In this document: positions 17,462 to 27,285 of the stretch, piece after piece | How the letters are laid out: the number at the start of each line of letters is the position of its first letter | How positions within the stretch are numbered: position 1 is the first letter of the stretch | Assembly (NCBI RefSeq): GCF_002368095.1 | Contig: NZ_AP018227.1 | Span: forward strand, 7,518,123 to 7,582,122 | Source of the DNA: Calothrix parasitica NIES-267 | Lineage (GTDB): Bacteria; Cyanobacteriota; Cyanobacteriia; Cyanobacteriales; Nostocaceae | Reading direction: 5' to 3' | DNA: 64,000 nucleotides | Translations under genes and position numbers: made by a program | The notes under the pieces: generated by a model | Seen by the model: only the letters and a program-made list of their open reading frames with translations | Told to the model about the DNA's origin: nothing | Database searches by the model: none

Positions 17462-18541
17462 CTATACTTTCGCAGTAGACTTTGTTTTAGCAGAAAGGTC
17501 ACCACTAGCATACTTAGCAGCAAACTCATCTAAAGGAATTTGCTTGATTTTGCTAGCATGACCAGCAGTACCAAAAGCTTCATATCTATCCAAGCAAACC
17601 TGCTTCATGTACTTGATGGAAGGCTTGAGGAAGTGACGGGGGTCAAAGTTAGCTGGATCTTTCGCAGCAGCTTCGCGGAAAGCAGCGGTGATAGCCAAAC
17701 GGTTATCGGTGTCAATATTCACCTTACGTACACCACTCTTGATACCCTTTTGGATTTCTTCTACAGGTACACCGTAGGTTTCAGGAATCTTACCACCGTA
17801 CTGGTTAATCATATCTAACCACTCTTGAGGTACGGAAGAAGAACCGTGCATTACAAGGTGAGTGTTAGGTAAACGGTTGTGGATTTCTTCGATTCGGCTG
17901 ATTGCCAAAACTTCACCAGTAGGCTTACGAGTAAACTTATAAGCACCGTGACTGGTTCCAATAGCAACTGCTAAAGCATCAACTTGAGTTCTTTCAACAA
18001 ATTCAACAGCTTCATCAGGATCTGTTAAAAGTTGATCTCTGCTGAGTTTTCCTTCAGCACCGTGTCCATCTTCAGCTTCACCCATTCCAGTTTCCAAAGA
18101 ACCCAAGCAACCGAGTTCTCCTTCTACAGAAGCACCAACTGAGTGAGCGACCTTCACTACTTCAGCGGTAACATTCACGTTGTACTCGAAGCTAGCTGGA
18201 GTCTTCGCATCAGCTTCCAAAGAACCATCCATCATGACGCTGGTGAAGCCGTTACGAATTGCAGAATAGCAAGTAGCAGGGCTATTACCGTGGTCTTGGT
18301 GCATAGCAATGGGAATATTAGGATGAGTTTCCACTGCAGCCAAAATCAAGTGACGTAGGAAGTTTTCTCCCGCATACTTACGCGCACCGCGAGAAGCCTG
18401 CAAAATCACGGGGCTATCAGCTTCTACAGCAGCTTCCATGATTGCTAGGATTTGCTCCATATTGTTGACATTATAAGCTGGGATGCCATAACCGTTCTCA
18501 GCAGCATGATCCAACAGCAGACGCATTGGTACGAGCGCCAT
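17462..18541 (-). CDS. fba: Class II fructose-bisphosphate aldolase
   Basis: The 359-residue enzyme cleaves or forms fructose 1,6-bisphosphate, and in cyanobacteria also sedoheptulose 1,7-bisphosphate in the Calvin cycle. It starts [20 protein letters not shown] and shows class II signatures: AMHQDHGNS with the catalytic Asp and a Zn-binding His, VEGELGCLG, and VMHGSSSVP with another Zn-ligand His. A phosphate-binding region NIDTDNRLA is also clear. Length is that of the CbbA-type enzyme of cyanobacteria. GGAGG lies just upstream of the ATG. It is followed by two hairpins including an intrinsic terminator, so it is probably monocistronic. Confidence 0.93.
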   Translation of the reverse strand: MALVPMRLLLDHAAENGYGIPAYNVNNMEQILAIMEAAVEADSPVILQASRGARKYAGENFLRHLILAAVETHPNIPIAMHQDHGNSPATCYSAIRNGFTSVMMDGSLEADAKTPASFEYNVNVTAEVVKVAHSVGASVEGELGCLGSLETGMGEAEDGHGAEGKLSRDQLLTDPDEAVEFVERTQVDALAVAIGTSHGAYKFTRKPTGEVLAISRIEEIHNRLPNTHLVMHGSSSVPQEWLDMINQYGGKIPETYGVPVEEIQKGIKSGVRKVNIDTDNRLAITAAFREAAAKDPANFDPRHFLKPSIKYMKQVCLDRYEAFGTAGHASKIKQIPLDEFAAKYASGDLSAKTKSTAKV

Positions 18542-18842
18542 ATATATTCCTCCTAATTGGTTTATTAGCTAATCTATTTAAGACAAGCGTAGTCTTTACG
18601 TTAATCTTAATATTTTTTTCAACTTATAGGAAATTATAACTACTTATGCGTACCTATGTTGAAAAACTTTCTATCCATAACATTGGGAATTGGGCATTGG
18701 GCATGGGGCATTATTAAGGGTGAAGATTTGGGAATTAATAATCTAAAGAAGTTTAGATTTTCCCCTTTTCTCCCTATCTCCTTGTCTCCCCGTCTCCCTA
18801 CCAATAAGTTAGATGAGAAAAAAAAGTGATTGTTTTTTTAAA
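18542..18842. repeat. Spacer with short tandem repeats between fba and tRNA-Lys
   Basis: About 300 bases. GGGAATTGGGCATTGGGCATGGGGCATT around 18685-18712 is a run of 7-nt repeats. A C/T-rich stretch (CTCCTTGTCTCCCCGTCTCCC) lies near 18778-18800. The fba promoter should lie near 18560-18640. No gene seen. Confidence 0.5.
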
Positions 18843-18914
18843 TGGGTAGCCTGGGACTCGAACCCAGAACAAATCGGTTAAAAGCCGAGTACTCTACCAT
18901 TGAGCTAGCCACCC
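18843..18914 (-). tRNA. trnK: tRNA-Lys (anticodon UUU)
   Basis: Read on the minus strand, GGGTGGC pairs with GCTACCC in the acceptor stem. The D arm GCTCAATGGTAGAGT, the anticodon loop CTTTTAA with anticodon TTT, and the T arm CTGGGTTCGAGTCCCAG are all canonical. Length is 72 nt with discriminator A. The 3' CCA is not encoded. Confidence 0.97.
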
Positions 18915-18972
18915 AGCGCGTTTTCCGCGACTTATGAATAATAACACGACAACCTAGGATTTTGTAAAGGGG

Positions 18973-19845
18973 TTAATCAAAAAAATTTGCTGTGAGACGA
19001 ATCATTGTTGAATGAGTAGCCCCTGGATTCAAGACTGTGAGGTGTTCCTGGGTGTTCATCGCATTGCGTGGAGCGCTCCAAGGTTCCAAGCAATAAAAGT
19101 CTTTACCTTTGACAGTCCAAAATACTAAGGTTGAGAAATTATCGTCGTATTCGAGAGTTATCTTCAAATTACGACTTTTGTCTGTAACGCTGCTAGATTT
19201 TGCACTCAGCTTGTTAAATGCAACATCAATTTCATCCTGGCTGAAATCGAAGCTACCGTTAAACGGATGAATTTCCTTGCTACCTTTGTTTTGAAACTCA
19301 GTGGATGGAATGTCAATCTCTAGCTGATTTTTGTCGTGAGTTAAAAAGTAAGGATGAAAACCCACGGAAAAAGGCATTGGTTCAGAAGACTGATTTTTAA
19401 ATTCTTGAAGTACGGTTAAGGTATTGCCATGCAGTTGATAGGTGAAAGTCACCTGAAAATCAAAAGGATAAACCGCTTTAGTTTCTTCGTTGCTGTTGAG
19501 ATGTAGCTTCAGCGAAACATTATCTACTGTAACTTCTTCGCCTACTTCCCAAGGTAAATTACGACCAAAGCCATGCTGCTTGAGAGTAAATTGTTTACCG
19601 TTGAGAGTATAAGTATCGTCAACTAAATTTCCGCAAATAGGAAATAAAATTGGATTTCCACCTCTAATACTCATGTCTGGATTTTTTAATCGCTCTTCAT
19701 CCAGATAAAAAACTTCTTTTCCGTCAATCCGCCATTTTGTCGCAATACCACCGCGTTTGGGCAGCACTTCTAACTCAGACTTCGCTTTTTCATCAGCCAG
19801 GATGTAAGTCTCGTACTGTCTTTGTTCGACGTTAATAGAAAACAT
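18973..19845 (-). CDS. Aldose 1-epimerase (galactose mutarotase-like) family protein
   Basis: The 290-residue protein has the mutarotase beta-sandwich signatures: GNPILFPICG, the catalytic His in KQHGFGRNLPWEV, the second His in SVGFHPYF, and a late acidic residue in YCLEPWSAPRNA that fits the catalytic Glu. The family interconverts alpha and beta anomers of hexoses or hexose 6-phosphates. Sequence alone does not separate these substrates. A run of 7-nt repeats and C/T-rich repeats lies upstream at 19860-20015. Confidence 0.85.
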   Translation of the reverse strand: MFSINVEQRQYETYILADEKAKSELEVLPKRGGIATKWRIDGKEVFYLDEERLKNPDMSIRGGNPILFPICGNLVDDTYTLNGKQFTLKQHGFGRNLPWEVGEEVTVDNVSLKLHLNSNEETKAVYPFDFQVTFTYQLHGNTLTVLQEFKNQSSEPMPFSVGFHPYFLTHDKNQLEIDIPSTEFQNKGSKEIHPFNGSFDFSQDEIDVAFNKLSAKSSSVTDKSRNLKITLEYDDNFSTLVFWTVKGKDFYCLEPWSAPRNAMNTQEHLTVLNPGATHSTMIRLTANFFD

Positions 19846-19859
19846 GATTAAAAATAATG

Positions 19860-20015
19860 AAGAGTTAAGAGTGAGGAGTTAGGAATGAGGAGTTATGAGT
19901 TAGGAATTAGGAGCTATTTCTCCTTGTCTCCTTGTCTCCCCCTTCTTCCCCCTCTCCTCCCCATCACCCTATCACCCAACCTTTGACCTTTGACCTCTCA
20001 CCTTGAACCTATTAC
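19860..20015. repeat. Dispersed short tandem repeats (7-nt family)
   Basis: Variants of GAGTTAG/GAGGAGT are repeated in tandem, then TCTCCTTG and CTTTGAC repeats follow. The same words recur at 30090-30195, 31920-31945, 36640-36735, 39531-39588 and 40600-40670. They are the short tandemly repeated repetitive type known from heterocystous cyanobacteria. Confidence 0.7.
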
Positions 20016-20019
20016 CTAA

Positions 20020-21054
20020 TTACTCATCTTCAGCAAAAATAAACCGATGTAATTCACTTGCATCTGGTTCGGGACTACTTTCGGCGAATTTTACAGCTTC
20101 ATCAACGGTTGCTTGAATTTTGCGCTCAATACCTTTGAGTTCTTCTTGAGAAGCTAAATTTTGCTCGATTAGATAAGCTGCAAATTTCTTGATGGGGTCG
20201 CGAGAAAACCAAAATTCTTTTTCTTCTTTACTACGCATTTCGTCTGGGTCTGCTAGTGAGTGACCCCGGAAGCGATAGGTAAGTGCTTCGATTAATGTTG
20301 GGCCTTCCCCAGAACGAGCGCGCGAAACCGCTTCTTGAGCGGCCGAACGAACCGCGAGTACATCCATTCCATCCACTTCCACTCCAGGCATGCCGAATAC
20401 GCTGGCTTTTTTATAAATCTCTGGTTGAGAAGTAGCGCGTTCGTGAGACATACCAATTGCCCACTTGTTATTTTCTACCACGAAAATAATTGGCAGTTTC
20501 CATAAAGCTGCCATATTTAATGTTTCGTAAAATTGACCGTTATTACAAGCTCCATCACCGAAAAAGCATGCTGTTACCTGGTCGGCATTTTCATCTCCGA
20601 GAACTTCCCGACGATACTTGGTTTGAAAAGCTGCTCCCGAAGCTACAGGAATACCCTCAGCAACAAATGCATAACCACCTAACAAACCATGTTCTGCGGA
20701 AAACATATGCATCGAACCACCACGTCCTTTACTGCAACCAGTCGCTTTTCCAAACAACTCCGCCATTACTTCTTTGGCTGGAACTCCCGCACTCAAAGCA
20801 TGAACGTGGTCGCGGTAAGTACTCGAAACAAAGTCTTCACCCGGTCGCATAGCTTGAATTACACCGCTAGAAACTGCTTCTTGACCGTTGTAGAGGTGGA
20901 CAAAACCGAACATTTTGCCTCTGTAATACATTTCGGCGCATTTGTCTTCAAAAAATCGCCCCAAAACCATATCTTCGTAGACTCGCAGTCCTTCTTCTTT
21001 ATTTATTTTCGCGGTGGTAGCGTTGAAGTCGGGTAAAGTACGTTCTTGAATCAT
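20020..21054 (-). CDS. pdhA: Pyruvate dehydrogenase E1 component, alpha subunit
   Basis: The 344-residue protein is the thiamine-diphosphate-binding alpha subunit of E1, which decarboxylates pyruvate and feeds acetyl-CoA to fatty acid synthesis and the citrate pathway. It shows the TPP motif [12 protein letters not shown]...NNKWAIG, the phosphorylation-loop-like [13 protein letters not shown], and [14 protein letters not shown]. Length is standard. E1 beta is not adjacent, as is common in cyanobacteria. It is divergent from ftn2 across an 818-bp spacer. Confidence 0.93.
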   Translation of the reverse strand: MIQERTLPDFNATTAKINKEEGLRVYEDMVLGRFFEDKCAEMYYRGKMFGFVHLYNGQEAVSSGVIQAMRPGEDFVSSTYRDHVHALSAGVPAKEVMAELFGKATGCSKGRGGSMHMFSAEHGLLGGYAFVAEGIPVASGAAFQTKYRREVLGDENADQVTACFFGDGACNNGQFYETLNMAALWKLPIIFVVENNKWAIGMSHERATSQPEIYKKASVFGMPGVEVDGMDVLAVRSAAQEAVSRARSGEGPTLIEALTYRFRGHSLADPDEMRSKEEKEFWFSRDPIKKFAAYLIEQNLASQEELKGIERKIQATVDEAVKFAESSPEPDASELHRFIFAEDE

Positions 21055-21872
21055 TATTTTTCGTATAAACTCCGTGGTAAAACTTAAAGAGAAATTTTAG
21101 TAAGTTGACTCTATATTCCGGCGTTGAGCAGTCTTTTACTATTCGCGGTCGCGATTTATGACAAGCGTTGATACTGCCTGTTGTAAGTACTTAGACTCTA
21201 TGCAACTCCTATAGAGTACCGTTTCAGGATATCAATATTCTGCATTTTGATTAACAAATTGAATACACCGTTACAAGCCTTCTTCAATAAAACGGAATAT
21301 ATCCGTAGATATTTGTACTTAAATCACAATTGTGATAGTATTTTTTTCTCGTTTGGGAAAAAATTATTGGGGTTGCATTTTCCGTAAATTATGGAAGCAA
21401 AATTTTAGACTAGTAAACTAGTTTTTATTCGGAATTATCGAATAAATAAGTCTGCTTCTGTAAAAGTACGATTTTACTTTCGGATAATGCTTTATCCGCA
21501 GGGAAACTACGGAATAAACCTTTATTAAAGGTGGGTATGTTCTTTCTCGAACAAAAGTATTGTTGTGCAACTACAACGTTTAAATGTAGCGTGTATTTAA
21601 CAATGCAGTTGCGAAAAGGTAATATCTAAATGATCGGGAAATTAATCCTAATGTTAAACTAAGCACATTTGACTATTGTAGGAGGTTCTATAGCGCTTTA
21701 ATTTACACTCCCTTGAGAGCAATTAACTCTATCTTAGGAGAGGTATAAGTAAAGTTGTTGCGATACACACTTGTAGTGTAAAGTCACTGGGTTATTATTA
21801 TGGCACGGTTTTACAAGCCCAAAAATTTATTAAGAAAACTTTATTGATGAAGGCTGAGCGGGGACGTAGACT
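21055..21872. other. Divergent intergenic region between pdhA and ftn2
   Basis: AT-rich region that must carry promoters for both genes. Small hairpins are visible: CGGATAA-TGC-TTATCCG type at 21481-21498 and ACTAGTAAACTAGT near 21410-21423. GGAGG at 21681-21685 and GGAGAGG near 21738 are not followed by convincing frames. No supported gene. Confidence 0.4.
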
Positions 21873-24191
21873 GTGCAAATTCCGCTAGATTATTACCGAA
21901 TTTTAGGAATTCCGATGGCTGCAAGTGATGAGCAGTTGCGTCAAGCATACAGCGATCGCATTGTTGGATTGCCGCGACGTGAATACTCTTCTTGGGCAAT
22001 CGCATATCGAAAAAAACTTATAGAAGAAGCATACGTGGTTTTATCAGATCCGAAAGAACGTAAGGAATACGACCGAGTTTATCTGACACACGCTTACACT
22101 CCCGAAGATGGTCGTGATGGAGGTGTTCGGGTTCAACAAACCCGTGGTACAAGTGCCGATATTGATTCAAAAACTCTGGGTATCGACATTTCCCAGGAAG
22201 AATTAATTGGCGCTTTAATGCTTTTGCAAGAGTTAGGGGAATACGAGCAAGTTTTAAACTTGGGTCGTCCGTACTTAGTTAATTACAATGGCAAGGTACC
22301 TACTCACAATGGTGATTCTTCAAGACAGCCACAACTGAGCGAGGAACAAACCAGCCAGCGTCCTGATGTTGTTCTTACGGTTGCCTTAGCCTGTTTGGAA
22401 TTGGGTCGCGAGCAATGGCAGCAATCTAATTACGAAAATGCAGCAGTATCTTTAGAAACTGGCTTAGAACTGTTATCCAATGAAGGATTATTTCAAAGCG
22501 TTCAAGCCGAAATACAGGCAGACCTGAATAGACTAAGACCTTATCGCATTTTAGAACTGCTAGCCTTACCACTAGAAAAAAACGCCGAACGACAACAGGG
22601 TCTACGGTTATTAGAAGAAGTACTTATTTCTCGCGGTGGAATTGATGGCACGGGTAAAGATGAATCAGGTTTAAACGTAGATGATTTTCTGCGATTTATT
22701 CAGCAGTTACGCCACTATTTAACTTGTTCGGAGCAGCACAAACTATTTGAACAAGAGAGCAAGCGTCCTTCTGCTGTCGCCACATATTTGGCTGTATATG
22801 CTTTGATAGCACGGGGATTCACTCAACGTCAACCTGCCCATATGCGTCAAGCAAAGCAAATGTTGCTTGTTTTAGGTAAACGTCAAGATGTGCATTTAGA
22901 GCAGTCTTTGTGTGCTTTACTCTTAGGACAAACTCAAGAAGCAACTCGTGCTTTGGAACTAAGTCAGGAGTACGAAGCCTTAGCCAATATTAGAGAAAAT
23001 TCTCAAGATTCTCCTGATTTACTTCCCGGACTGTGTTTGTACGCAGAAACTTGGTTGCAAAACGAAGTATTTCCCCATTTTCGGGATTTGAAAAATCAGA
23101 AGGCTTCTTTGAAAGATTATTTTGCTGACGACCAAGTACAGGCTTATTTAGAAGCTTTACCAAGAGAAAATCAGGTCAATCAAACTAATCAACAGCAGAA
23201 CCACCAACCTCAGCCAAATAATCACAATAATCACAATAATCAAAATTCTAATGTCGTTTATCGACAATTTAATAATCACAGACAAACACCACCTGGATAT
23301 TCCCAAAAAACAGCAGCCAATGTTCCCAGCAGAGCAGATAATCCCGTAACACCTATTAACGAGACACCTCGTTCAGTTGGTCCGCTGCCAACAGCAGAAC
23401 GTTTTAGAGATAACCAACAGACCAAAAATGGTTCTGCTTCATCAATGATGATGACGACGGGTGCACCTCCCCAAGTCAACGGACGTAGAAGACGCAAAGC
23501 AAGCGAAATTCCTCACTCCGGACACGATGTCGAAGGTACACCCCGCGCTAAAGTACCCAGACGACGCAGTACACCATCGACTTTGCAAAGAAGAACCCGC
23601 TTACTGTGGTTAATTTTTGGGTCTTTGTCGGGTTTATTAGTTTTATGGTTGTTAGTGGGTGCGACTGTCGGATTTATACAAAATATATTTTCTCCCGAAC
23701 CGACTTTGCAAGGGGAAGCGTTAGATATCCAGGTAAATCAACCACTAATAGAAATTCCCAAGCCTACTAGTAGCGAACCTATCTTAGGTGACGGTACTTT
23801 GACAAAAGTAACCGCAAAAGGAATAGTTAATTCTTGGCTATCAGCCAAAAAGAGTGCTTTAGGTCAGAATCACAATATTGAAAGCTTGAATAGCATTTTA
23901 ACAGGCACATCTCTGGCTCTATGGCGAAATATTGCTCAGCAAGTCAAACAAAAGAATAATCATCGAACCTTTAACCATAGCAACGTGACTATTGAATCCG
24001 TAGATACGGTACCTGGTAACAATAATCAAGCTGCTATCGAAGCTACCGTAACCGAACAAGCTCAGTTCTATGAAAGAGGTCAACTAAACGAGCAAAGGTC
24101 TTACAATGACAACATAAGAGTTAGATATATGCTGATTAAAATTGGCAATACATGGCGTATTAAAGATATGTCAGTGTTGAGTACAAATTAG
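21873..24191 (+). CDS. ftn2: Cell division protein Ftn2/ZipN (ARC6-type)
   Basis: The 772-residue protein starts at a GTG (21873) with GGGGA about ten bases upstream. Residues 1-70 form a J-like domain (LDYYRILGIPMAASDEQLRQ, VLSDPKERKEYDR) lacking the HPD triad, as is usual for this family. A helical region follows (GIDISQEELIGALMLLQELG). Residues ~420-570 are a low-complexity Asn/Gln- and Arg-rich linker. One transmembrane helix (LLWLIFGSLSGLLVLWLL) sits near residues 578-600. The C-terminus is an IMS/DUF4101-type domain (RVRYMLIKIGNTWRIKDMS). In cyanobacteria this protein anchors FtsZ and organises the divisome. Confidence 0.9.
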   Translation: MQIPLDYYRILGIPMAASDEQLRQAYSDRIVGLPRREYSSWAIAYRKKLIEEAYVVLSDPKERKEYDRVYLTHAYTPEDGRDGGVRVQQTRGTSADIDSKTLGIDISQEELIGALMLLQELGEYEQVLNLGRPYLVNYNGKVPTHNGDSSRQPQLSEEQTSQRPDVVLTVALACLELGREQWQQSNYENAAVSLETGLELLSNEGLFQSVQAEIQADLNRLRPYRILELLALPLEKNAERQQGLRLLEEVLISRGGIDGTGKDESGLNVDDFLRFIQQLRHYLTCSEQHKLFEQESKRPSAVATYLAVYALIARGFTQRQPAHMRQAKQMLLVLGKRQDVHLEQSLCALLLGQTQEATRALELSQEYEALANIRENSQDSPDLLPGLCLYAETWLQNEVFPHFRDLKNQKASLKDYFADDQVQAYLEALPRENQVNQTNQQQNHQPQPNNHNNHNNQNSNVVYRQFNNHRQTPPGYSQKTAANVPSRADNPVTPINETPRSVGPLPTAERFRDNQQTKNGSASSMMMTTGAPPQVNGRRRRKASEIPHSGHDVEGTPRAKVPRRRSTPSTLQRRTRLLWLIFGSLSGLLVLWLLVGATVGFIQNIFSPEPTLQGEALDIQVNQPLIEIPKPTSSEPILGDGTLTKVTAKGIVNSWLSAKKSALGQNHNIESLNSILTGTSLALWRNIAQQVKQKNNHRTFNHSNVTIESVDTVPGNNNQAAIEATVTEQAQFYERGQLNEQRSYNDNIRVRYMLIKIGNTWRIKDMSVLSTN

Positions 24192-24809
24192 TTGATTTCC
24201 AATAGTTAGCAGCAGCAAATAAAGTGAATTTTTAAATTTTTCAGACGAACACCTGGTAAGCAATGATTTACCATGCTCATAGGGGGCTAAAGTAACAAGT
24301 AGCAAGTAGCAAGTAGCAAGTAGCAAGTAGCAAGTAATAAGTAATAAGTAATAAGTAATATAGCTCCGAAATTGCTATAAATACTCTCCTTTTAAGGAGA
24401 AAAAACGACATATTTAATATTAAAGAGAGAACTGTTGCACGAATCCTCTTTTTTTAGGAAGAGGTAAAACTTGCTACTTGCGAACAGGTGTTGTCGTTGG
24501 AATTGACTTCAATTGACATATCGCATCACTTTCGTTAAGCCAAAAAAAGCCGGTTTCTTGCTCGTAAATAAAATAATAATGTTTTCACCAAAAGAAATTG
24601 GATTTTTGAGAGTGGTGCAAGATGTGAACTTTAACAAGTTTTTGCACCATTTTTTATTTTCCTTTTTAACGCAAAGGAACGCAAAGGTAAGCGCAGAGGA
24701 ACGCGGAGACCCTAACAAAAAGCAATTAAGATTCTTACAAGAGAGTTGAGGAGAAATGAGGGGAAAAAGATTAAACTCCTAACTCCTAACTCTTCCAATT
24801 CCTAATTCC
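24192..24809. other. Repeat-rich spacer downstream of ftn2
   Basis: It holds a heptanucleotide tandem array (annotated separately). It also holds a stretch near 24660-24712 with AACGCAAAGG, GTAAGCGCAGAGG and AACGCGGAG words, which form a dispersed repeat in filamentous cyanobacteria. Two overlapping frames on opposite strands (24509-24749) are best explained by this repeat. No supported gene. Confidence 0.45.
24291..24361. repeat. Heptanucleotide tandem repeat array (STRR)
   Basis: AAGTAGC repeats about five times, then turns into AAGTAAT repeated about four times, with constant period 7. Unit change without period change indicates stepwise slippage and point mutation. No spacers, so not CRISPR. 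Confidence 0.85.
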
Positions 24810-26588
24810 CTAATTCAACTTACGCTCATAAATAATACTCCCTTGAGCATCGTAAACAATCAGCGGAACATCGGCATTATCACTGATTGCTTCTAAAGCT
24901 TGTTGTAAGGTTTGTAAATGATTGTTGACACCATCAATAATACTAGTATCTCCTTGAGTGCTGGCTTCTAACAAACTATTTTGCAAACTTTGCTCGTAAT
25001 CAGGACTGATTCTGACTGTAATTCCTTCATTACCTATGATGTAAGTGCAGACGCGAATCTCCGATGAACAGGTTTTCTCTAAATCAGAACGAGTTTTTTG
25101 CATTCGGCTATAAACCGCTAATTTTTCTCGTGCTTTTCCCAGAGAGTTGGATGCTGGTACAATCAATTTCTCAGCTTTGACACTGTAAAGACTGTTATTG
25201 GCAATCTGTTTTGCGGAATTTAAGACAATTTGCCATTGTTCTACTGCTCCCAGCCAGTTATTTTTTCTTTGGTAACGTCTGGCTAAGGAGACTGCATTAA
25301 GAGCTTTTTGGTAAGTTTCCTGAGCCATCAATTCTTTAGTTCTGCGATTCCTTGCTGCCAATAATCGAGGTTTGTACTCGGATATCAATTTCTGTGCGTC
25401 AGAATAGGCAGAACTTTTGAGAGGGATTGGTTCTAATGTATTTACCGCAGCTTGCCAAGTGGATTCAACTTTTTGCCAATCTTGTAAAGTTTTAGCGGTT
25501 CCTTGTCTTCTTTCAGCGACGATAGATACTGCTTTAGCCGAAGTAATTTTTTTGGACCATCTATCTTCCCTAAGCAACTGAGCATTGACTGCTCGCAAAT
25601 TAGCACGATAATTTTTCAGTTTTGTTTGTGCTAATGGATAAATTTCGTTATTACTGCTGATTGATTCTAAAGGTGATATTGCTTGTCTCCAAAGTCGCTG
25701 TCTATCTTGTAATTGTTTTAGGTTCCTCGCAGGTGTTTTACCTTTTTGCTGAGCTATCCGTGCTGCTTGGAAAGCTGTAAATACCTGTTGAATTTTTGCC
25801 GATTTATCTGATAAAGAGAGCGAAAGTCTTTGTGATTCTTGAGAATAAGGTGATATACCCGATATTTGGCTCAGGTTTGTTTTTGCTAAATCAATTTTTC
25901 TTTGCAAACGAGCTAAATCTTGTTCGGACTTGATTTCGCTAACTAATTCTCCATAAGAATTATCTAAATATTGCGCTGTTTTTAATTGGTTGCACCTGGT
26001 TATCAAACAAGGACGAGTTGCAACGTATGCACCACCAAAAGTTGCTGAAACAATTACCCCAATTACCGCAAGCACCATTAATTTGAGACTCAAAACCGGC
26101 GATTTTAATTTTGAATCTTCAGATGGAACTCGATTGCGAGCAAGAAAGCTATTAGAACTATCTTCACTCTCTTCCGTTTGAGTGATGGGTAAATAAGTCA
26201 AAGCTGAAGAATCGGGGGTAGGGTCATCCTCAACATCAGAAAACGAAAAATCTTCCTCTGCTATGTGTTTTTGGACGCTGTAGTCTTTTTCTAAAGTTAG
26301 GGAGCGTTTCGCGTAAGGAAGCCTGACTCCAACTACTCGCAAGTAAACCTCGATTTTTTCTTGCTGGTACTCGCGGGAATTAACTTGTAGCGCTTCTTTA
26401 AGAACCGTAAAAATATTTCCGGTATCGACTGCAACACCTTGAGGGTGCTGAGCCAAAATCATTAACTGGTTATTTTTTACAGCACACCTAACTCCAAAGA
26501 ATTCTCCAGATGGAACGTCTGCACGTAAGTGTTCCTGCAAATTTTTTGCCAACAGTTGTAAATTATCCCGTACAGTAGCTACTGTCAT
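24810..26588 (-). CDS. Cyanobacterial membrane-anchored protein of unknown function
   Basis: The 592-residue protein has an N-terminal soluble domain (residues 1-~100: VRDNLQLLAKNLQEHLRADV, GVRCAVKNNQLMILAQHP), an acidic linker with DVEDDPTPDSS, one transmembrane segment near residues 170-192 (LSLKLMVLAVIGVIVSATFG), and a long helical periplasmic-like part with repeated WQ...A...LEPI units (residues ~280-450) that look TPR- or coiled-coil-like. The C-terminus ends VPLIVYDAQGSIIYERKLN. I do not recognise a named family. A scaffold or envelope role is only a guess. The ATG at 26588 gives the natural N-terminus. Confidence 0.7.
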   Translation of the reverse strand: MTVATVRDNLQLLAKNLQEHLRADVPSGEFFGVRCAVKNNQLMILAQHPQGVAVDTGNIFTVLKEALQVNSREYQQEKIEVYLRVVGVRLPYAKRSLTLEKDYSVQKHIAEEDFSFSDVEDDPTPDSSALTYLPITQTEESEDSSNSFLARNRVPSEDSKLKSPVLSLKLMVLAVIGVIVSATFGGAYVATRPCLITRCNQLKTAQYLDNSYGELVSEIKSEQDLARLQRKIDLAKTNLSQISGISPYSQESQRLSLSLSDKSAKIQQVFTAFQAARIAQQKGKTPARNLKQLQDRQRLWRQAISPLESISSNNEIYPLAQTKLKNYRANLRAVNAQLLREDRWSKKITSAKAVSIVAERRQGTAKTLQDWQKVESTWQAAVNTLEPIPLKSSAYSDAQKLISEYKPRLLAARNRRTKELMAQETYQKALNAVSLARRYQRKNNWLGAVEQWQIVLNSAKQIANNSLYSVKAEKLIVPASNSLGKAREKLAVYSRMQKTRSDLEKTCSSEIRVCTYIIGNEGITVRISPDYEQSLQNSLLEASTQGDTSIIDGVNNHLQTLQQALEAISDNADVPLIVYDAQGSIIYERKLN

Positions 26589-27285
26589 AAAGCCCCGTTT
26601 TATTCCGTATATTTTCAGAGGTTAAAATATTTTCAATTTGGTAAGACTAATTTTTAATTAACTAGTTACAATATAAAATCCGAACGTACATTTTTTTAAC
26701 ACAGCAAACGAGTTTTTACAAAAAGGAAAGTTCCGAGCAAACTCGTATTTATCAGTAAATAACAGCATAACTCGATTAATTTTGATTGCCGAGTAAATAC
26801 GCAATTCTCTATTTTTCTCACTTAAATTACTTACTCAATTTTTTTTATTATAGATATGATAATTTTTAGTTCAAAAGTGGGAACTATTAGGATTTAGAAC
26901 TATCTTGACTGTTGCAATATATTGTTTCAAAAGTTAATCAACATTCAGATATATAGGGGCGGATAGTTGTATTTTATTCTCAATAAATAATAATCATGCT
27001 TTGTCTATTTACAGTCCTGCATCGTTTGTAAAAATGATGTATGGGCTTCAAAAAATGTAAGCATTTTTACTGATGCTATGAATTACTTTTTATAAAGTGA
27101 TAGTTAGTGAAAATAGTTTTTAATTTACCAGTACTACGCTATTGGATAAAATTAAGATTGTAAAAATAACTGGTTTTTAACAGCTTGCTTTTAAAGGCTT
27201 GAAATCTTCATACTGATTATTAGGGTGCATGCTGTAATTTTAGACAGCACCGCAGTAACCCTTCAAAAGTTGCAACAAAAGGTGT
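26589..27285. other. AT-rich divergent spacer
   Basis: About 700 bases between the minus-strand membrane protein gene and the plus-strand sucC-like gene. No reading frame with start signals, tRNA or tandem repeat was seen. Promoters for both genes are expected. Confidence 0.4.

Noticed and set aside
24291-24361. Possible CRISPR array
   Set aside because: Period is 7 bases with no unique spacers and no cas genes nearby; a simple tandem repeat.
24509-24749. Overlapping frames on both strands (69 and 78 codons)
   Set aside because: Located in dispersed-repeat DNA (AACGCAAAGG words); opposite-strand mirror frames are typical of repeat composition.
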